DNA of 5,629 nt, from assembly GCA_030600975.1 (NCBI GenBank), contig JAUVUL010000159.1:1-5629 (forward strand). Reading direction: 5' to 3'. Made by a program: the position numbers and the translations under genes. Of the stretch, positions 1 through 5,456 are shown in pieces. The stretch's first letter is position 1, and the number at the start of each line of letters is the position of its first letter. Under the pieces are notes generated by a model that saw nothing but the letters and a program-made list of their open reading frames with translations, was not told where the DNA came from and did not search any database. This DNA comes from Candidatus Aegiribacteria sp. GTDB lineage: Bacteria > Fermentibacterota > Fermentibacteria > Fermentibacterales > JCC-6.

Positions 1-1221
1 CCGTCGGTAGTTTTCCGGAATGTCCCCGGGGTGATTCGAGAATATCAGGATTCTCGGAGGTTTCTCCCCTACTTGAGTAGCATAGAAGAGCTTGACAGGT
101 TTGCCTCTCGGTGAAGGCGGCTGAACCTCCTCAACGGCATCCTGTATCTTCCTGTTTATTTCGGAGGTTGAAAGATTCATTTCACGTTTTTTCCCGACAT
201 CGAAGGTGGTGGGCAGTATTTGACCCACACCTTCCCCCGTCAGGGCAGAGAAGAAAATGATGGGCATGTTCTTCGCCTGGTTGAAACGCTGGATAATGGC
301 AGCTTTCCAGAGATCCTTATCTATCCCAAGGTCTATTTTGTTAACACCTATAATAACACCTTTGCCCATGTCCCAGGCTTTTGCTGCTATTCGAATATCC
401 TGCTGAACGGGATACTCGGAAGCATCCATCAGAACAAGTACAACATCCCCCCTTGCAATGGATTTCCATGCTCTTACAGTGCTGTAGAACTCCACATCAT
501 CCATTTTACGGGATTTTCTGCGCAGTCCTGCCGTATCAACGAGTCGTATCTCTTTATCGTGCCAGGAAACCATCGTATCGATGGAATCCCTCGTTGTTCC
601 GGGTACATCTGTTACAATATTCCTATCCTCCCGACACAAACTGTTGACAATCGAGCTTTTACCCACATTGGGTCTACCCACAACGGCCAGAGACAAGCCA
701 TCGTATTCAGTTTTCTCCGAGCACGGGAGAACTGAAATAACAGCATCAAGCAGGTCACCTGATCCATGACCGTGCAGTGCGCTTACCGGCCACGGTTTCC
801 CAAGACCGAGACTGTAGAATTCCGGAACAAGATCCATTCTCGGGTTGTTATCAACCTTGTTAACCACAAGAAAAGATGGCAGACCTGTTTTCCTTACGAG
901 CTTCGCGGCCTCAATATCGAATGGATGGATACCGGAAGTCGCGTCAACCAGAAGGATTACGGCATCAGCTTCCAGAAGCGCCAGGTTAATCTGCCGCTCA
1001 ATGCTTTCCTGGAAAGCATCTTTACTCCCGGGGTCAAGCCCGCCGGTGTCGATAATCAGGAAATCGTACCCCGACCAGTGTGCCCAGGTCATCTTCCTGT
1101 CTCTCGTAACCCCCGGCTGATCATCGACTATCGCTACGCGACTGCCTGCCAGTCGGTTGAACAGCGTGGACTTCCCTACGTTGACTCTGCCGACTATTGC
1201 GACAGTCGGTACGCTGGACAT
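1..1221 (-). CDS. der: Ribosome-associated GTPase Der (EngA), 3' end beyond the window
   Basis: Der is an essential cytoplasmic GTPase with two tandem Era-like G domains and a C-terminal KH-like domain; it acts in maturation of the 50S ribosomal subunit. The frame is open for 407 codons without a stop. G domain 1 shows a P-loop at residues 11-18 (GRVNVGKS), PGVTRD at 36-41, DTGGL at 58-62, NKVD at 121-124 and SALHG at 147-151. G domain 2 shows GRPNVGKS at 182-189, PGTTRD at 207-212, DTAGL at 229-233, NKID at 294-297 and SALTG at 325-329. The KH-like domain starts near 340 and includes the typical YATQVG and a terminal YRR. Der is usually about 435-490 residues, so roughly 30 or more are missing past the left edge. 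The ATG at 1219-1221 has GGAG (plus strand 1229-1232) seven bases upstream. The first P-loop has Val13 where Pro is usual. The identification is secure. Confidence 0.97.
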   Translation of the reverse strand, partial: MSSVPTVAIVGRVNVGKSTLFNRLAGSRVAIVDDQPGVTRDRKMTWAHWSGYDFLIIDTGGLDPGSKDAFQESIERQINLALLEADAVILLVDATSGIHPFDIEAAKLVRKTGLPSFLVVNKVDNNPRMDLVPEFYSLGLGKPWPVSALHGHGSGDLLDAVISVLPCSEKTEYDGLSLAVVGRPNVGKSSIVNSLCREDRNIVTDVPGTTRDSIDTMVSWHDKEIRLVDTAGLRRKSRKMDDVEFYSTVRAWKSIARGDVVLVLMDASEYPVQQDIRIAAKAWDMGKGVIIGVNKIDLGIDKDLWKAAIIQRFNQAKNMPIIFFSALTGEGVGQILPTTFDVGKKREMNLSTSEINRKIQDAVEEVQPPSPRGKPVKLFYATQVGEKPPRILIFSNHPGDIPENYRR

Positions 1222-1258
1222 TCTTTAACTCCATTCCGTAGATTACTGGCAAGCAACA

Positions 1259-1287
1259 ATTATACGTTTCACAGACCTTATCAGGAA
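1259..1287 (-). promoter_or_regulatory. Candidate sigma70-type promoter for der
   Basis: Reading the minus strand, a perfect -10 hexamer TATAAT lies at 1264-1259. It is preceded by a 17-base spacer and a weak -35, TTCCTG, at 1287-1282. Transcription would start about 30 bases before the der ATG, leaving room for the GGAG ribosome binding site. The -10 is convincing, while the -35 matches the consensus poorly. The -35 falls within a dyad (1271-1293), which suggests control by a bound factor. This is inferred from sequence only. Confidence 0.45.
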
Positions 1288-1293
1288 GTCTGT
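1271..1293. promoter_or_regulatory. Inverted repeat in the divergent intergenic region, possible operator
   Basis: The arms ACAGAC (1271-1276) and GTCTGT (1288-1293) are perfect inverted repeats. They extend inward by TT/AA if one C is bulged (1277). The dyad centre is near 1282, on top of the predicted -35 of der and a few bases upstream of a CATAAT (1294-1299) that could serve as -10 for the rightward gene. It could be an operator shared by both divergent genes, or simply a chance hairpin. No known regulator is recognised from the half-site. Confidence 0.3.
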
Positions 1294-1319
1294 CATAATT
1301 CATTGATATTGGAGAGAAT

Positions 1320-1778
1320 ATGTTTTACTGCTTCATTACAGTACTGGTTTTTTTATCCTCCTTCACCGATTCCACCGAAATTGTACCTGCCTTTCGGGAT
1401 TCAATTCTGCAGGGAAACGCATCCGCTGCCGTTGACATGATATCTGAAGATGCCATTCTTATGGTGGATTCGGTTCTCTCGCATGACCCGCAGCAGGTAA
1501 GCAGGATACTGCTTTATTTCGGGCTTCAGATTGAGATCAGTGAGATGGAAGAAATGGGTGGAAGGCAGCTTATGATTGAAATTCTATCCAGCCCTGCTGT
1601 TTCAGGAGCGATACTTCTTTTCGGGATTTCATCCGGAGAACCCATGATACATGATGAGAGGACATTCGTTCCCGTTGGGTACGGTCTATTCGGTGAAAGG
1701 AACACAATACATCTTGAGCTGGTATCCGAAGAAGGATTCTGGAAGATCCACGATTTCTTCGAGATCCTCCCTGAATAA
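1320..1778 (+). CDS. Small exported protein of unknown function, possible NTF2-like fold
   Basis: This 152-residue protein is not confidently assigned to a family. Residues 2-15 are strongly hydrophobic (FYCFITVLVFLSSF), followed by a polar TDSTE stretch, which reads as a signal peptide with cleavage near residues 16-19. The n-region lacks Lys or Arg, which is unusual, and no lipobox is seen. The mature part begins with a helix containing AFRDSILQGNASAAVDMIS and ends with WKIHDFFEI. A helix with a GNA turn followed by strands and a closing W-x-I pattern recalls DUF4783/SnoaL-like NTF2-fold proteins; this is a weak resemblance, not a match. The ATG is fixed by an in-frame TAA at 1296-1298, with no ordinary start codon between, and by a GGAGAG ribosome binding site at 1311-1316. 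The gene is divergent from der across 98 bp and is followed by a repeat element, so it is probably monocistronic. Confidence 0.75.
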   Translation: MFYCFITVLVFLSSFTDSTEIVPAFRDSILQGNASAAVDMISEDAILMVDSVLSHDPQQVSRILLYFGLQIEISEMEEMGGRQLMIEILSSPAVSGAILLFGISSGEPMIHDERTFVPVGYGLFGERNTIHLELVSEEGFWKIHDFFEILPE

Positions 1779-1782
1779 CTTC

Positions 1783-1795
1783 ACTCCCCCGGAGT
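1783..1795 (+). terminator. Weak hairpin just after the small exported gene
   Basis: ACTCC-CCC-GGAGT forms a 5-bp stem with a 3-base loop four bases after the TAA. The following bases are TATAT and not a true T run, so this is at best a weak intrinsic terminator. The much stronger hairpin at 1800-1911, followed by a T-rich tail, may do the real work. Confidence 0.25.
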
Positions 1796-1799
1796 TATA

Positions 1800-1911
1800 T
1801 AAATAGGGACGGAGGTAATTTATTCTGAATACGTGAATAATATGTACATATGATCTATGATATAGTCATATTATTTCATGATTACAAATAAAATCCCTCC
1901 GTCCCTATTTA
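1800..1911. repeat. 112-bp near-palindromic REPIN/MITE-like element
   Basis: The ends are 25-bp inverted repeats matching at 23 positions (1800-1824 against 1887-1911); the outer 16 bp are perfect and contain GGGACGGAGG / CCTCCGTCCC. Inside, a second pair of arms continues the palindrome (1832-1844 against 1867-1880, one bulge and G:U-type mismatches). This leaves a 22-base AT-rich apical region at 1845-1866, so the whole element can fold as one long hairpin. No coding capacity and no target-site duplication are visible. From memory, GGGACGGAGG tips occur in repeats associated with IS200-like Y1 (RAYT) transposases, which would make this a non-autonomous copy; that attribution is inference. 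If transcribed it may also act as a bidirectional terminator or mRNA stabiliser between the two transcription units. Confidence 0.75.
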
Positions 1912-1993
1912 ATTCTTTCGGTGACTTGCAATACTTTGAAAATTAACAATATTCTTTATGAAGTACCTTTCATGTGGTTGGAAGTTATTACTA

Positions 1994-2021
1994 TTGCATG
2001 TTTATTAATTGCATAGATAAT
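1994..2021 (+). promoter_or_regulatory. Tentative promoter for the GAF-HD-GYP/cyclase operon
   Basis: TTGCAT (1994-1999) is separated by 16 bases from GATAAT (2016-2021). The -10 matches five of six consensus bases and the -35 only three. It would give a leader of about 90 nt that includes the hairpin at 2055-2076. AT-rich DNA yields such matches easily, and an alternative -10 (TATAAG, 2063-2068) exists inside that hairpin, so the assignment is weak. Confidence 0.22.
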
Positions 2022-2054
2022 AGCGACATGATGTTTTTTAAAGTAAGGTTCCTC

Positions 2055-2076
2055 ACTAAATCTATAAGATTTTAGT
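2055..2076 (+). promoter_or_regulatory. AT-rich hairpin in the operon leader
   Basis: ACTAAATCT (2055-2063) pairs with AGATTTTAGT (2067-2076) around an ATA loop, giving nine base pairs with one bulged T. TTTATT follows directly. The form resembles a weak intrinsic terminator or attenuator 40 bases before the start codon; as DNA it is equally a dyad suited to a dimeric repressor. An imperfect palindrome, GTAAGGTTCCTCAC (2043-2056), abuts it. Function is inferred only. Confidence 0.3.
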
Positions 2077-2117
2077 TTTATTAAGGCTTCTTCAGACCTT
2101 CTATACCGGGAGATGTA

Positions 2118-3236
2118 ATGCTTTTCAATAACGAAAACATCGAAGCAATTCAGCTGAAATCACTGCTGAGGATTACAAAGGCCATCAGCCGTGTAAGGGA
2201 CCTCCATTCCCTTATCACTCTTCTCGCGTCAGAGAGCAGCAAGGTACTCGGTGTTGAGAGGTCAACGGTATTTCTGTACAGCAGCAAAACCGATGAACTG
2301 TGGTCATACGTAGCAGAGGGCGAATCGGAGGAAATACGGTTCAGCACCAGCCAGGGCATAGCCGGTTCAGTCTTCCGGAACGAGAAGACGCTTATACTGC
2401 ACGATGTCTCCAAGGACCAGAGATTCAATAAGACCATCGATAGGACTACAGGTTTCATTACAAGGAACATGATAACCGCACCTATAATCAACCCCTCAGG
2501 GGTCTGCATAGGGGTATTCCAGGTTATCAATAAGAAGGAAGACAATTTTACCGCCAGGGATGCGGAATTTCTGGAGATAGTATCCTCGGAAACTGCCGTA
2601 ACCATAGAAAATGTCAGGCTTCTGGAAAGCCGCAAACGAATGTTCGAGAGTCTTATAAAAGCTCTTACCGTCTCAATTGAGGCGAGGGATCCACTTACCG
2701 CCGGACACAGTTTCGACGTTACTTTTCTATCCGGTAAAATAGCTGAACACATGAACATCGACAGCGATACTCGGGAAGCGATCTATTACGCGGCCCTCCT
2801 GCATGATTACGGCAAAATTGCAGTTCCTGACAGTATACTCAAGAAACCGGGAACACTGTCTGACGAAGAGACCGCGATACTCAGAAAACATGTGCAGCAT
2901 ACGAAGATCATCCTCTCTTCGATAGAATTCGAGGGAAAACTTGAACAGGTTCCCGTGTTTGCGTCCCAGCACCATGAAAGGGTTGACGGGAAAGGATATC
3001 CTGACGGTCTGAAGGGCGATGAGATATCAATCGGAGGCAAGATAATCGCAGTGGCCGACGTATTCGAGGCACTTACAGCGAAGAGACACTACCGGGAACC
3101 CTATTCCATCAAGAAAACACTTAACCTTCTAATCAGTGGAATCGGTATTCAGTTTGACAGGCAAGCTGTTCTGGCCCTGAGGGATTACTTCATCGATATC
3201 GGAAAGCTGTCTGCTAAGGAAGTGCCCGTTGACTGA
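2118..3236 (+). CDS. GAF-HD-GYP protein, predicted cyclic-di-GMP phosphodiesterase
   Basis: This soluble 372-residue protein has an N-terminal GAF sensor (about 30-168), a short helical linker (about 169-185) and an HD-GYP domain (about 186-360) expected to hydrolyse c-di-GMP to pGpG or GMP. The metal and catalytic set is complete: H197, H229-D230, K233, H258, H285-H286 and D314, with DGKGYP at 290-295. The spacings agree closely with the GAF-HD-GYP enzyme PmGH as I recall it. Leu193 sits where PmGH has its third-metal Glu, so a two-metal centre is more likely. The GAF domain carries N138-K139, F144 and D148, a near-complete NKFDE motif as in cyclic-nucleotide-binding GAF domains, though the last position is Ala149 with Glu150 next. 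GGGAGA at 2108-2113 supports the ATG. The stop overlaps the next start, so the two genes are translationally coupled. There is no membrane segment, receiver or GGDEF domain. Activity on cGAMP instead cannot be excluded. Confidence 0.93.
   Translation: MLFNNENIEAIQLKSLLRITKAISRVRDLHSLITLLASESSKVLGVERSTVFLYSSKTDELWSYVAEGESEEIRFSTSQGIAGSVFRNEKTLILHDVSKDQRFNKTIDRTTGFITRNMITAPIINPSGVCIGVFQVINKKEDNFTARDAEFLEIVSSETAVTIENVRLLESRKRMFESLIKALTVSIEARDPLTAGHSFDVTFLSGKIAEHMNIDSDTREAIYYAALLHDYGKIAVPDSILKKPGTLSDEETAILRKHVQHTKIILSSIEFEGKLEQVPVFASQHHERVDGKGYPDGLKGDEISIGGKIIAVADVFEALTAKRHYREPYSIKKTLNLLISGIGIQFDRQAVLALRDYFIDIGKLSAKEVPVD
3216..3231 (+). promoter_or_regulatory. Ribosome binding site and TTG start of the cyclase gene
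   Basis: AAGGAAG (3216-3222) lies inside the end of the HD-GYP gene, six bases before a TTG at 3229-3231. This places the cyclase start 8 bp inside the upstream gene, typical of termination-reinitiation coupling. The competing in-frame ATG at 3262 (residue 12) has only a poor purine stretch before it and would shorten the cytoplasmic N-terminus to two residues before the first membrane helix. The TTG is preferred on Shine-Dalgarno grounds. Confidence 0.6.
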
Positions 3237-5334
3237 ACGTTTCTCACCAGGCGGCAGGCTGATGAGGACTCTCAGGGTTGCCCTCATCGGTATGCTTGTA
3301 ACGGCATCTTTATGGGGTATTTCAAGGTTTGAATTCTTCGAGAACTTCGAACGCAGCACGCTTGATCTGCGTTTCAGGTTGTCTCCAACGCCGAGCGAGG
3401 CTGACAGCAGTATAATCCTTGTGCTTCTTGACGGGGGTTCCATGGACCTTCTGCCATGGCCCGTGCCGAGACAGCTCTATTCCGATGTTCTCGGTCTGCT
3501 TCATGGCTGGGAAACCAGGGCTGTTGCATTCGATATTCTTTTTGACCTTCCATCCGTTTATTCAGCTGTTGAGGACAGCATCTTCGGGAGAGTTGCATCA
3601 GTGGGAAGTACCGCATTCGTCATGGCTCTACTGCAGCGTGAGGGATCCGAGATACCAGAAAACGCAATCATCGATATTCCCATCGACTCGGCAGAACTTG
3701 ACTCCGCCTGGTACTGCACGCCGCCTGCCCGGATGATAGCCAAAGGTGCCGAAATACTCGGAAGCACCAGCGACAGGCAGGATCCCGACGGTGTTTTCAG
3801 AAGTGTCCGGCTTCTTACAGCAACACCGGAGGGAATTGCCCCCTCGCTACCAGTGGCACTCGCCTGGCTTGCCCTTGAATGTCCCGATATCTCAGTAAAT
3901 GATGATAGATTTACTATTGGCGACATCACATTGCGGACTTTCGGTAATTGCAGGTTGCAGCTCAAGTTTCACGGCACAGCGGGAACTTATACAAGCATTC
4001 CCCTTGCCGATCTTACCGCTGCTCTGAACGCACGTGCCATAGGAGAGCCGTGTCCTGTTGATACTACAATTTTCAACGGAGCCATCGTTCTTTTCGGTTA
4101 CGCTGCACCAGCCCTGTATGACCTTAAACCAACACCATATTCACCCCAGTGCCCTGGTGTTGAAGTTCTGGCTACTGCTGTTGATAACATTATGAATGAA
4201 AACTACATAAGAAGGTACCCGTCATGGGTATCATTATTGATTGCACTGATGGTTTCCCTTCTATCAGCCTTCTTTCTCTCTGCGGTTAAACGGATACCTC
4301 TGGGAGCACTTCTTGCAGCTCTTCCGACTTTTCTGTTTCTTGCAGCTTCCCTTTTTCTTTTCCGCAGCGGGATATGGCTTGAAACAGTTTGGCCGGCTAC
4401 TTCAGGGATTCTGACCATACTCGCTGGCGGCCTTTTTCTATTCAGCTCTGAGAACAGGAGAAAACACGAGATCAGGAACGCCTTCTCCCAGTACCTGTCA
4501 CCTGACGTTGTAGCGCAGGTAACAGAGCACCCTGAAACGCTGGTTCTTGGAGGCGATAAGAGAAATATGACCGTCTTCTTCTCCGATATCTGGGGTTTCA
4601 CAGGCATTTCGGAAAAGCTTTCACCTGAAGAACTCGTATCACTTATCAATCGTTACCTCACAACCATGACCGATATTATCCTCGAAACAGGTGGGACTGT
4701 TGATAAGTTCGAAGGTGATGCCATCATCGCCTTCTGGGGCGCTCCAATACGGCTTGACGATCACGCTCTGCGGGCCTGTTCCGCTGCCCTCAGATGCCAT
4801 GAAGCCCATACTGACATGAACCGTCAGCTGGTGCAGGAGGGATATTCCGAGTTATTCACAAGAATAGGCCTTTCAACCGGTGACATGGTTGTAGGCAACA
4901 TGGGCTCTTCAAGGCGATTCGACTACACGGTAATGGGAAGCACAGTTAATCTCGGCGCAAGGTTAGAGGGTGCAAACAAGGTTTACGATACTTCAATCAT
5001 GGTACAGGAAGACACCTTCAGAAATGCAGGGAACGAATTCATTTTCCGTGAACTGGATACAATACGGGTCATCGGCCAGCAGGAATCCGTCACCGTGTAC
5101 GAACTCATATGCCGTAAACATGAATTAACTGATGAACTTGAAGCCGCGCTACGGGAATATTCAGAAGCCCTGGCCCTCTATAGAAGGAGTGATTTCACGG
5201 ATGCAGAGCGTATATTCTCCGGAGCCGGTGATCCAACATCCCTGATAATGGCGCAAAGATGCAGAAAAATGGCTGAGGAGTACGCTGATGACCCGGGAAA
5301 ATGGGATGGAGTATTCAATCTTTCGTCCAAATGA
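3229..5334 (+). CDS. CHASE2-domain class III adenylate cyclase
   Basis: This 701-residue membrane receptor cyclase makes cAMP from ATP in the cytoplasm in response to a periplasmic signal. It has a first membrane helix at about 14-30 and a CHASE2 domain at about 31-330 (LDLRFRL, LDGGSM, WPVPR, AVAFDILF, and CPGVEVLATAVDN near the end). Three further helices follow at about 332-351, 357-378 and 384-406, then the cyclase domain at about 440-627. Catalytic residues are intact: metal ligands D453 (FFSDIWGFT) and D497 (KFEGD), adenine-selecting K493 with T567 (DYTVMG), and N574 and R578 (VNLGAR). The Lys/Thr pair indicates an adenylate cyclase of the class IIIb type, whose members include bicarbonate-responsive enzymes. 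One chain holds both half-sites, so it should work as a homodimer. The tail (632-701) is helical, TPR-like, and ends in WDGV, as in many CHASE2 cyclases. It overlaps the upstream HD-GYP gene by 8 bp. The ligand is unknown. Confidence 0.95.
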   Translation: MTERFSPGGRLMRTLRVALIGMLVTASLWGISRFEFFENFERSTLDLRFRLSPTPSEADSSIILVLLDGGSMDLLPWPVPRQLYSDVLGLLHGWETRAVAFDILFDLPSVYSAVEDSIFGRVASVGSTAFVMALLQREGSEIPENAIIDIPIDSAELDSAWYCTPPARMIAKGAEILGSTSDRQDPDGVFRSVRLLTATPEGIAPSLPVALAWLALECPDISVNDDRFTIGDITLRTFGNCRLQLKFHGTAGTYTSIPLADLTAALNARAIGEPCPVDTTIFNGAIVLFGYAAPALYDLKPTPYSPQCPGVEVLATAVDNIMNENYIRRYPSWVSLLIALMVSLLSAFFLSAVKRIPLGALLAALPTFLFLAASLFLFRSGIWLETVWPATSGILTILAGGLFLFSSENRRKHEIRNAFSQYLSPDVVAQVTEHPETLVLGGDKRNMTVFFSDIWGFTGISEKLSPEELVSLINRYLTTMTDIILETGGTVDKFEGDAIIAFWGAPIRLDDHALRACSAALRCHEAHTDMNRQLVQEGYSELFTRIGLSTGDMVVGNMGSSRRFDYTVMGSTVNLGARLEGANKVYDTSIMVQEDTFRNAGNEFIFRELDTIRVIGQQESVTVYELICRKHELTDELEAALREYSEALALYRRSDFTDAERIFSGAGDPTSLIMAQRCRKMAEEYADDPGKWDGVFNLSSK

Positions 5335-5456
5335 TCACCGGTTGTATATTAAGAGCACAATGAACTTAACTGTATGTATAACGGGAGTGTACTAATTCCG
5401 GGTAGCGCAATCATCGTAACCTCGTTGGGAAGACGCGGAAGACAGGAGATCGAAAT
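5335..5456 (+). other. Intergenic region between the cyclase and HEAT-repeat genes
   Basis: This 122-bp gap has no convincing intrinsic terminator after the cyclase. A TATAAC at 5377-5382 could be a -10, but the hexamer 17 bases upstream (AGCACA, 5354-5359) is a poor -35, so a separate promoter is possible and unproven. AGGAGAT at 5444-5450 is the ribosome binding site of the next gene. Read-through from the cyclase cannot be ruled out. Confidence 0.4.

Larger units (their letters stand above)
1912..2117 (+). other. AT-rich leader upstream of the signalling operon
   Basis: This non-coding stretch is markedly richer in A and T than its neighbours and has no ORF longer than 16 codons. It contains two ATTGCAT direct repeats 15 bp apart (1993-1999, 2008-2014), a candidate promoter, an AT-rich hairpin at 2055-2076, and a weak AAGG/CCTT hairpin at 2083-2100. 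It ends with the GGGAGA ribosome binding site at 2108-2113 for the GAF-HD-GYP gene. Together with 1779-1911 it fills the only gap over 300 bp without a gene. Confidence 0.6.

Noticed and set aside
220..735. Open frames on the plus strand across 220-769 (up to 171 codons)
   Set aside because: They lie antisense to der, whose translation gives a continuous set of GTPase motifs; the antisense products show no recognisable domain.
766..1440. 224-codon plus-strand frame crossing from der into the small exported gene
   Set aside because: It is antisense to der, spans the divergent promoter region, and overlaps the better-supported gene at 1320 in another frame.
1796..1915. Target-site duplication flanking the palindromic element
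   Set aside because: The flanks (TTATA on the left, ATTC on the right) share no convincing direct repeat; absence is compatible with a Y1-type mechanism but proves nothing.
1958..2016. Two overlapping mini-ORFs of 16 and 14 codons, one hydrophobic (MWLEVITIACLLIA)
   Set aside because: Neither has a Shine-Dalgarno sequence, both lie in AT-rich DNA where short frames are expected, and no known leader peptide or small toxin is recognised.
2022..2117. Possible c-di-GMP (GEMM) riboswitch upstream of the HD-GYP gene
   Set aside because: The conserved GEMM core and paired helices are not present; only simple AT-rich hairpins are seen.
2150..2758. 202-codon minus-strand frame opposite the GAF-HD-GYP gene
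   Set aside because: It is a shadow of the real gene, which has complete GAF and HD-GYP motifs on the plus strand.
4203..4649. 148-codon minus-strand frame opposite the cyclase membrane segment
   Set aside because: It is Ser/Arg-rich low-quality coding antisense to the transmembrane and cyclase region, with no domain or ribosome binding site evident.
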